A DNA stretch of 10,819 nt from Acanthamoeba lenticulata. Taxonomy: Eukaryota > Discosea > Longamoebia > Acanthamoebidae. Position numbers and translations under genes: made by a program. Positions within the stretch are counted from its first letter, which is position 1; each line of letters starts with the position of its first letter. The notes below the pieces were generated by a model. That model worked only from the letters and a program-made list of their open reading frames with translations. It did not search any database and was not told the origin of the DNA. Positions 1 through 6,395 of this stretch are shown in pieces. The DNA is taken from the NCBI GenBank assembly GCA_002179805.1, contig NAVB01004580.1:1-10819 (forward strand), read 5' to 3'.

Positions 1-70
1 CGCGCTGGTGTTCTTTTTCTTGTTATTATTATTATTGTTATTTTTCTTCTTTTTCGTTTTGATGCTGAAG

Positions 71-2729
71 CCGTGAGCGCAGCCATCTGTCGCGCGACAC
101 GCTCGAGGAGATTCGCGAGCAGGCGCAGGTATCGCTCTCCTCTGATGCCGTCGCCACGACGGGAATCACTGTGCTGAACCGCAGACAAGGCTGACCACAA
201 ACACAACAAACACAAACGCACACCAGATGAAGCTGGAGATGATCGAGGAGATACGAAAGGGCGAGGAGCAGAGCCTGCGGGAGGGCATCCTCAAGGAGCT
301 CCGCAAGCTCCCGCCCGACATCCAGGCCGAAGTCCAGCGCAACAACATCTTGCAGGTGCGCTCGCGCCCGAGCAAGCGGTCAAGGGCTCTATTTATTTTT
401 ATTTATTTATTTATTTATGTGGTGCGTACGAGCAGCAAGAAATCGTGGAAAACTACGACATCTTCCGCAACGCGCTGTGGTTCCGGACGAGGATCATGCT
501 GGGCAGCCCGCTGGCCTCCACCATCTCCACCTCGATCCTTCCCTTCGGGCCCTCCACCTCCTTCCTCCCGGCCTTCTCTGCGCGGTGCTTCCTTCCTTCT
601 CCTCCTCCTCCTCCATCATGGTCGCTCACTCTGTCATCGTCATCATCGTCGTCATCGTCGTCATCGGGGCGGTGCAGGTACAAGCGCGTGCGGCTGGAGA
701 GCTGCCGGGCGCGCCGGAAGCAGCGCACGAAGAAGCGGAAGGACCTCCAGGCCAAGTCCCGCTCGTGCGTCTCCCATCCCATTCTTCATTCATCGCTTCG
801 CTTTTTTTTGTGCACGCCCCCCCCCCGGGGGCGTCTTGTGCGTTTGGAGACCTCACCGCTGAGCGCCTCTTTGCCGCCCACCCGCGCGCAGAGCCGAGTC
901 AGCCTCCGGCTCCTTGCCCGGTGCGTCGCCAGACTCTCTGCAGTGTCTGTGTCTGTGTTCTCATCGAGGCTGGTGGCGCTGACTGCGATGATTTGGGTTT
1001 TGGGGGACGGGCCTCTGCAGAGGTGAAGCTGCTCGAGGAGAACCCCAAGACCCGCTACACGGGCTGGACCGTCATCGGGCAGGGGTGCGCGCCGCCTCTC
1101 TTTTGAGGATGAAGGAGGGAAGGGGTTAAGCTTGACGGGTGGCTGACGGTCAGCATTTATGCGTGGCGTGCCCTTTTTCTTCATCTTCTTTGGGCCAAAG
1201 GGCGTTTGGGGAGGTCTTCACGGCCAAGCCCATCGGACAGCCCGAAGCGCGGGTGCGTGTGTGTGGCCTTGTCCGCGCGCGTGTTGTGTGCTGCCGCTGC
1301 CGCTGGCTTTCTTGTTTGTCCGGTCCCATTAAACACGCCACACACACACGTACACGCGCACACGAGCAGCAAGTGGCGATCAAGGTCATGCGGCGGCGCA
1401 ACAAGCCCAACCGCGTGACCGACCCCGAGAAGGAGCTGCGCCGCGGCAAGGCCGAGATCGGTACCGATGCAGCCGACCACTTCTTTCCCCCCACCACACA
1501 TTCCATTCATTCTTCTCATCATCGGCGGCTGAATCTTTTGTTTGGGGGCGCGGCAGAGCTGATGGCGCGGTGTCAACATCCCAACATCGTGTCCCTCGTG
1601 GACGCCTTCCACTGGAACAACACCATCTGGGTACGCGCGGTGTCCCTCCTCCTCCTCCTCCTCCTGCAAACGCCCCGCCGGGAGGCTGGGCGTGGCGATG
1701 CGGCGCTGACGCGGCGCGACGGCGCAGGTGGCGATGGAGTATTGCGACGGCGGCACGCTGCGCCAGTTCCGACAGAAGGCCGATATCGACGAGCCCGAGG
1801 TGGCCTACATCTGCAAGGAGGTCCGTTTCGTTATCGTCTCGACATGCTGGCGATGATGACAATGACGATGATGTCGATGATGACGATGATGTTGATGGCG
1901 ACGATGGGGGTGTTTGGGCAGATCTTGAAGGGGCTGCAGTATCTGCACGCGCGCGGGCAGGTCCATAGGGACCTCAAGGGCGACAACATCCTCCTCAACC
2001 TCTCCGGCGAGGTCAAGATTGCCGACCTGGGTCTCGCGGCCGACGCCAAGAGTGGCGCCGCCACGAGCATCTGCGGCACGCCGGGCTTCATCGCCCCGGA
2101 GATGATCAAGCGCACCGGCTACGACACCAAGGCACCTTCTTCTTCTTCTTCTCCTTGCAATCGCCCTCATCACGCGTGTCCTCTCTGACCCGCGCACGCG
2201 CACGCGAGCAGGCGGACATCTGGAGCTTCGGGTGCCTCGTCGTGGAGATGGTCGAGGGCTCTGCCCCGCACCGCGACCTGCTCCCCATCAAGGTGCGCCG
2301 CCTTCCGTCCATGGATCTGGCCAGCGATCGGCTACAACGTTGTTGGATCTCACGTGCTAAACTGACGATGATGAACATGGCAGAGGATGATGACGACGGC
2401 CATTTCGGGGGCGTCGGGCCTGAAAGACGCGGAGCAGTACTCCAAGGCCTTCCGCCACTTCCTGTCGTGCTGCCTCCAGCCGGACCCCAACCTCCGCTAC
2501 TCGGCCGCTCAGCTGCTCAACGTACCCCCCCCATCTTCTCTCTTCATTTTTCGTTTTCATTCTTTTTTTTTTTCGGTCCACGGATTCTCGGGAGATGGAG
2601 GGGCTGGTCCACTGAGACGGCGGTGTGCAGCATCCGTTCCTTGGGCAGGCGATCGGACGGGAGAGGATCGTGGCACTGTTCTCCTACATCTTTGTGGGCG
2701 AGACGCTTGAGCTAGCGGGCCTCCTCTGA
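71..2729 (+). CDS. STE20/PAK-like serine/threonine protein kinase, 5'-partial, 14 visible exons
   Basis: Predicted protein kinase that phosphorylates Ser/Thr; substrate unknown. Model exons: 71 or 83-128, 227-355, 436-584, 678-764, 892-920, 1021-1084, 1201-1252, 1370-1460, 1557-1630, 1728-1820, 1922-2131, 2212-2292, 2384-2521, 2631-2729. All phases agree and give about 446 visible residues ending in TGA. Residues 1-150 are charged and helical (Glu/Lys/Arg-rich), with no domain I recognise. The kinase domain starts near residue 160 (numbered from the exon at 83): Gly-loop GQGAFGEV, VAIK lysine about 190, alpha-C Glu about 214, HRDLKGDN at 286-293, DLG in place of DFG at 306-308, APE at 329-331, then [13 protein letters not shown] and a C-terminal lobe with NHPFL. 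All catalytic residues are present, so it should be active. HRDLKGDN and the overall lobe layout fit the STE group, but the subfamily is uncertain. The exon at 436-584 has a low-complexity tail and is the least certain. The 5' end lies before the window. Confidence 0.9.
1849..1912. repeat. GAT/GAC-type degenerate trinucleotide repeat in a kinase intron
   Basis: Imperfect GATGAT/GATGAC units fill most of the intron 1821-1921. Related units (or the ATC/GTC complement) occur in the introns 585-677, 2293-2383, 7283-7374 and 10490-10630 and just after the kinase stop codon. Confidence 0.7.
2132..2211 (+). other. GC-AG intron in the kinase gene
   Basis: The exon ends in ACC AAG and is followed by GCACCT; there is no GT nearby that would preserve the frame. 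The downstream exon resumes at GCG GAC ATC TGG after GCAG. Joining them gives the uninterrupted kinase sequence GYDTKADIWSFG. A GC donor is a known minority class of spliceosomal introns. Confidence 0.75.
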
Positions 2730-2941
2730 TGATGATGACGGTGAAGATGGCACCGTCGCAGAGGCCGTGTGCACACGCACGTTTACAGATCTGTGGCGCT
2801 CTCCGTATTATCCCTACAATACTATTCACAAGCTTGTGTACCTTTCTTTCACCTGCCACGAGCCACGTGCTTTTTGACTTTTGCGGTGTTGGCAGCTGCA
2901 GAAGTAGTAAAAACTGCTCGACCAATCTCTCCTTGAGGGAT
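2730..2941. other. Intergenic: kinase 3' flank
   Basis: This holds the 3' flank of the kinase and, if the minus-strand ORF at 2942-3241 is real, its 3' flank too (convergent arrangement). It opens with a short GATGATGATGACGG tract just after the stop codon. I see no clear AATAAA signal and no other gene. Confidence 0.5.
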
Positions 2942-3241
2942 CTACTTGGTTGACGTCGACGCTGTGGCGACTGCGCTTTGCCCTGGGCGCGTGACACGGC
3001 CAGGCTTCTGGCGATTACAAAGTTGAATTTCAAACTGCCCTCGCTTGGCCACCAGCTGGTCTCTGTGACTTGTCGCAGTTCCACGCATGCTGGGCTGTCT
3101 GCTGGCGTCAGAAAGGGATATTCTCGTCACGGCCACACGCGCGATGCGGTCAGGTTGCATCTCGCCCACCAGGTGGCACAACACCCAGTCAGATGGCGAG
3201 CGGTTCTTAGCATAGAAGGGAATCCTGCGCGGAATCTCCAT
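2942..3241 (-). CDS. Hypothetical 99-aa protein, weakly supported
   Basis: A 99-codon ORF with an ATG at 3241 and a TAG at 2942-2944 (minus strand). The first 45 residues read like real protein (MEIPRRIPFYAKNRSPSDW, then a Leu/Val-rich stretch), and the 3' half is Ser/Arg/Thr-rich and less convincing. I do not recognise a family. On the minus strand a TATAAAAG box (3358-3365) lies about 117 nt upstream of the ATG, which fits a short promoter and leader. Two other ATGs lie in that leader (3251 and 3263), in another frame that terminates at 3207 inside this ORF. The opposite strand carries a longer open frame that lacks an ATG start. It could be a chance ORF in an intergenic region, or the first exon of a spliced gene. 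Confidence 0.3.
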   Translation of the reverse strand: MEIPRRIPFYAKNRSPSDWVLCHLVGEMQPDRIARVAVTRISLSDASRQPSMRGTATSHRDQLVAKRGQFEIQLCNRQKPGRVTRPGQSAVATASTSTK

Positions 3242-3357
3242 AAGGAGTCATTCGGGTCGACATTTGGAACTGCGACTTTCGCTCACACTTTCTCCGGCAC
3301 CCCGGCCCCGAGAACGAGAAACGAACAGACAGCCAGGAAGTGGAGCTCCCTGCCTCA

Positions 3358-3367
3358 CTTTTATAAG
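3358..3367. promoter_or_regulatory. TATA-like element, possibly bidirectional
   Basis: CTTTTATAAG reads TATAAAAG on the minus strand and TATAAG on the plus strand. It sits between the minus-strand ORF (ATG at 3241) and the plus-strand MORN gene (ATG at 3759, after a probable leader intron). The distances suit a shared promoter, but transcription direction is inferred only. Confidence 0.45.
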
Positions 3368-3399
3368 TTCTCTTCGGCCGCTCCTTCATTCATTCGAAC

Positions 3400-3431
3400 C
3401 ACGACTAGTCGTGCACTAGACTTGACACTAG
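3400..3431. promoter_or_regulatory. 14-bp palindrome plus phased ACTAG repeats near the predicted start site
   Basis: CACGACTAGTCGTG (3400-3413) is a perfect inverted repeat. ACTAG occurs at 3404, 3415 and 3427, that is 11 and 12 bp apart, about one helical turn. The cluster lies about 35 bp downstream of the plus-strand TATA-like element, where a transcription start is expected. A bound dimeric factor is an inference. Confidence 0.35.
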
Positions 3432-3500
3432 CCCTTATCTGTTTCCGCCACACCGCTTCCCTTGCCTACCTTCCTCGATCTTCTGCTTGACCACAATCAG

Positions 3501-3631
3501 GTATCACACTGCTTACTCACTGCGTTTCTTCTTGCTCTTGCTTCTAGAGCTCGCTTGTGGGGCCTGTTTGTCTTAGCCCGTCGTTCAGAATTTCCTGCAA
3601 ATAACTTTATTTTTCACTGTTTCGTTTTCAG
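3501..3631 (+). other. Predicted 5'-UTR intron of the MORN-like gene
   Basis: CAG|GTATCA at 3500/3501 gives a good donor. TTCGTTTTCAG ending at 3631 gives the best pyrimidine-rich acceptor in the window. The sequence is AT-richer than the coding exons. An alternative acceptor at the CACAG near 3729 would also remove the uORF that starts at 3664. Confidence 0.45.
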
Positions 3632-3663
3632 CTTTGCTTGTTCCCAATCTCCCAACTGCCAAG

Positions 3664-3762
3664 ATGCAGCTTCCAGTCGCAATCCAATTTACATTTGCTG
3701 ACAGCAATTTCGTATTCCATTTCGCACAGAAAGATCACGCATCACTACCACACAACTCATGA
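3664..3762 (+). promoter_or_regulatory. 32-codon uORF overlapping the MORN start codon (ATGA)
   Basis: An ATG at 3664 opens a 32-codon frame beginning MQLPVAIQFTF whose TGA stop (3760-3762) overlaps the ATG of the main ORF (3759-3761). Such an overlap is the arrangement used for termination-reinitiation. It exists in the mRNA only if the leader intron ends at 3631 rather than further downstream. Confidence 0.4.
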
Positions 3763-4451
3763 GCTACCTTCCACTACCAACTTCAATCGCGCACTCCCTA
3801 CTCGGTCACGACGTGCCACGCCAAACGGTGAAGAGGAAGGTGCCTTCTTTGGTGGACACTTGCGCAAAGTTCATCGCCTCGCACGTACACCAAGTCCCAA
3901 ACAAGAAGGAAGGCTTCGCCGCGCTTGCTGCGCTCCACCTCGATGAGGTGGTGCAGAAGCACATGGGCCGCTTGAATCAGATCCACTACTTTCACCAGTA
4001 CCGAACACACTTCCGAGATGGTAAGCCTGAACTGCTCGAGAACTACGACAGCGAAGGGCGAAAGCACGGGCGATGTCTCTACTGGAACGAGAACGGACGT
4101 GTGGACTCGTTTCTGAAGTTTCACCACGGCCTTCCTCACGGCTCACAGAAGTGGTACGACCAACGAGGCGTGCTCATCCGGCATCTTCGGTACAAGCTGG
4201 GCAAGTACAAGGGCGAAGTCTTCATCGAGCGACGCACTTACTCGCCCTACAACTTCCCTTTCCACCCCTCTCGCTCACCTCTTCACTCATCGGCTTCTTC
4301 TTCTCCTGCCACTACTCCTATCTCTTCCCCCTTCCTCAGCACGAGCCTCAAGTCTTCACCACAATCTATCCTCTTCACCTCGTGTGCTGCCGAAAGCGCT
4401 AAGCAAGGCCAGCATCCGCCAACAATTTCCAAGCCTCACTCTCTCAAGTGA
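3759..4451 (+). CDS. MORN/YwqK-type repeat protein with F-box-like N terminus, no coding introns
   Basis: A 230-aa ORF with no coding intron, unlike the three large spliced genes here. Residues about 20-45 (KRKVPSLVDTCAKFIASHV region) resemble the short F-box-like helix seen in front of amoebal and giant-virus MORN proteins; that is family-level recall. Residues about 82-155 hold degenerate MORN-variant repeats with the pattern G-x-x-HG-x-x-x-x-W/Y-x-x-x-G: LLENYDSEGRKHGRCLYWNE, then FHHGLPHGSQKWYDQRG, then YKLGKYKGEVF. Residues about 165-225 are a Ser/Pro/Thr-rich, probably disordered tail. No signal peptide or membrane segment is seen. A role as a substrate adaptor or scaffold is possible but unproven. 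A GTAAGC at 4020 inside the ORF resembles a donor, but splicing there would break the repeat. Transfer from a giant virus is a possibility, not shown. Confidence 0.72.
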   Translation: MSYLPLPTSIAHSLLGHDVPRQTVKRKVPSLVDTCAKFIASHVHQVPNKKEGFAALAALHLDEVVQKHMGRLNQIHYFHQYRTHFRDGKPELLENYDSEGRKHGRCLYWNENGRVDSFLKFHHGLPHGSQKWYDQRGVLIRHLRYKLGKYKGEVFIERRTYSPYNFPFHPSRSPLHSSASSSPATTPISSPFLSTSLKSSPQSILFTSCAAESAKQGQHPPTISKPHSLK

Positions 4452-4468
4452 CCCGTCACTCGAGTGGC

Positions 4469-4489
4469 TGTACATAAAATCTGTACATA
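4469..4489 (+). promoter_or_regulatory. Two Pumilio (PUF) binding elements in the MORN 3' UTR
   Basis: TGTACATA occurs at 4469-4476 and again at 4482-4489, starting 17 and 30 nt after the stop codon. Both match the PUF-family RNA consensus UGUANAUA exactly. Tandem sites at this spacing suggest post-transcriptional control of the MORN mRNA; this is inferred from the consensus only. Confidence 0.5.
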
Positions 4490-4553
4490 CAATTTTGTTA
4501 TTTGTACCAAACAAAGAGATTCTTGCCCAAATCTTCCTGTCGTTATTTTTTTT

Positions 4554-4609
4554 TTTGGCGCCAAAGCTGGCACTGGCGCCAAATCCGAACGCTAGCGCGA
4601 GTTTAGCGC
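4554..4609 (+). promoter_or_regulatory. E2F-type site cluster upstream of the RWD gene
   Basis: TTTGGCGCCAAA (4554-4565) is a perfect palindromic E2F/DP site. TGGCGCCAAA (4574-4583) is a second site, and TTTAGCGC (4602-4609) is a weaker third. The main site starts 71 bp before the ATG at 4625. E2F sites are the known mark of G1/S-induced genes. Confidence 0.65.
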
Positions 4610-4624
4610 AGAACACCACAAGAA

Positions 4625-6226
4625 ATGGAGACCGCAAAGATCTTTTCGGCGGCGCAGCATGTGCCCGAGCTTTGTGGCGAGGCTTACCGTGAAATTGCGC
4701 CCCATGATGTACGTTTTTGAGCCTCCTTTGACCTGAACAGCAACTAATGCAACTGCGCCATCTGCAGGAGCTCTTCTTAAAGCTAAAGCAACAGTACTTG
4801 GAGGTTGACATTCGTGACCGAGAGCTTGAAACCATTCTGGATTACCTAAATTCCAAAGATGATGAAATCACTGCCCTTAAGAACGTTCTCATCGAAACTG
4901 ACGAGAGCGGTTCGCTCTTCCTTCGCTCCTGCTGCTGAGATAGATTCTTTGCTCATTTCGCTTGCTGTTCGTTTCTCTTGCGTAATAGAGGTGGCCTACG
5001 CGCACGAGATGGAGCGCTCCCAGAAGCTTCGGAAGGAGACAAAGGAGTTGGCCTTGAAGGTCGCCCAGCTTTGCAAGCGCAACGTTGCAGCGAAGCAAGA
5101 GCTCGACGAACTCATGACCACTACCCATCCCGACGAACTGGCCGAGCTGGAGAAGCAGCAATGGTGGCCTTCCTCGCTCCTCGCTCCTCGACCAATTGCT
5201 CCGGCCCACGCCACGACTCTCGTGACTCACTTGCCCACGCTTTGTGGCGGGCCAATGACCAACAGGTACACACGCGTGACGCAGCTCAGTGTCGGCCTCT
5301 CTGGTGTCAGCGTGCAGTCGTGCGAGGAGGACAAGCTCGTCCTTTCCCTCGTGCCCCGCGAGGTGGAGGGCCTCGAGGGCGCGCCGTCCACGTATCGTCT
5401 GACTGTCAGCTTTGACTCGGCCAACCTCTCTCTTCAATCCCTCGAGGTGCGCCCTTTCTCCGCTCGCTCGCTCACCCGCCTGCTGGCGCTGTGTGGCTCA
5501 CCACTCGCCTGGTCGCGTGGTGCAGCTTCACCCGGCCGACGTGTCGGTGGATGACCTCTTGTTCGTATCGCCCACGGTCACGTCCATCCACTTGGTCATC
5601 TCTGAGCTGCAAAGCCGGCTGCACGGCCACCGCCGCCTCCAGCGCGAGATCGCGAAGCTTTCCAAGCGGTATGTCCTCCGCACCCGCTCTGCGACCTCGT
5701 CCGTGTGTCAATTTGGCCCCAAACGTTGACTGACAATGCGCTGCTGGAATCAGCTTTGGTGTTGCGGTAGTGGGTGAGCGGGAGTTTGCTGTCACCTTCA
5801 GCACGGGAACAACCTGGTACGGCCACAACGCGCTGCTTGCTTCTTTCGGAAGCCATCGGCCTCGCACCAAATAACCAACCAATCCACGTGTGCCAGCCGT
5901 TTGCGCGTCGGAACCGACTATCCGCGTCCCTATGCCAGCATCTACGTCACCAACGTGGAGGGCCACCTTCCTCCGACCCTCGCCGCCCGGCTTCAGGTGC
6001 GCAAAGACGTCTGGCGTCTCGCACACATGTGTGCGATCGATTGTCTGCCCGATCTCACTTCACCAAACAGGACGAAAAGAACCGACGAGTGCAAGGCGTG
6101 ACCCTCAAGAAGCTCCTCACCACCTTCGAGCAAGGGTTGGCGGCATTTGATGGCGCCCAGGGCCAAAAAGTGTTTTGGGACCAACTCCGCGAGCGGGGCG
6201 GAGATGTACAGCAAGAGCGCGAATAG
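4625..6226 (+). CDS. Coiled-coil protein with two RWD-like folds; candidate kinetochore component (KNL1 or CENP-O type)
   Basis: Exons 4625-4708, 4768-4909, 4989-5163, 5266-5446, 5526-5668, 5754-5816, 5897-5996, 6071-6226 are phase-consistent and give 347 aa. Residues about 29-130 form a long heptad-like coiled coil (ELFLKLKQQYLEVDIRDREL onward). Residues about 134-242 look like an RWD: strands around VSVQSCEEDKLVLSLV and YRLTVSF, then a long helix VTSIHLVISELQSRL to LSKRF. Residues about 243-325 look like a second RWD: FGVAVVGEREFAVTF, RLRVGTDYPRPYASIYV, then a closing helix VTLKKLLTTFEQGLAAF. Coiled coil plus tandem RWD is the layout of the KNL1 C terminus and of CENP-O/CENP-P. There is no N-terminal MELT array, so a short KNL1 or a CENP-O relative is possible. 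Another RWD protein cannot be excluded. The upstream E2F sites fit a cell-cycle role. Family confidence is about 0.4; gene-model confidence is higher. Confidence 0.7.
5164..5265 (+). other. Intron whose length keeps the frame open (102 nt)
   Basis: The donor GTGGCC after CAA TG and the acceptor AACAG before G TAC join as EKQQWYTRV. The intron is 102 nt with no stop codon, so retention would insert 34 residues instead of truncating. I favour splicing because the inserted stretch is Pro/Ala/Leu-rich and interrupts the coil-to-RWD junction. Confidence 0.55.
6019..6036. repeat. 18-bp perfect palindrome inside an intron
   Basis: TCGCACACATGTGTGCGA reads the same on both strands and lies inside the 74-nt intron 5997-6070 of the RWD gene. 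As RNA it could fold into a tight hairpin between donor and acceptor. Confidence 0.85.
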
Positions 6227-6395
6227 TGTCCGACAATCAAACGACGCGATTGGCATGTTGGACATGTCAGCACAAAATAGCGTAGCATTCCTTCAATTTT
6301 TGTGTGCCCCAAAATTCGAAGGCAGAAGACGAGGTCGCTGTTCTCTCTGCTGCCAATACTAAAGAGCGAGCCGTGGTGTGGTGCACGGAAGAGAA
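6227..6395. other. Compact intergenic spacer between the RWD gene and the ZIP transporter
   Basis: This is 169 bp from the TAG of the RWD gene to the ATG of the transporter. It must hold a 3' end and a promoter. I see an inverted CCAAT (GATTGG, near 6249) and AT-rich patches, but no TATA box, E2F site or clear poly(A) signal. Confidence 0.5.

Noticed and set aside
817..835. C-run followed by G-run as an attachment or origin-like site
   Set aside because: It lies inside a kinase intron and is adequately explained as homopolymer sequence; no further structure supports a function.
1139..2188. Long continuous plus-strand frame through the kinase region
   Set aside because: It contains kinase motifs but reads through several introns with low-complexity stretches; the spliced model explains it better.
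2978..3490. 170-codon plus-strand open frame
   Set aside because: It has no ATG at its start (begins at TTG), a composition unlike protein, and overlaps the predicted promoter and leader of the MORN gene.
3501..3631. Possible coding exon in the MORN leader
   Set aside because: Stops in the relevant frames, AT-rich composition and good splice signals favour a 5'-UTR intron.
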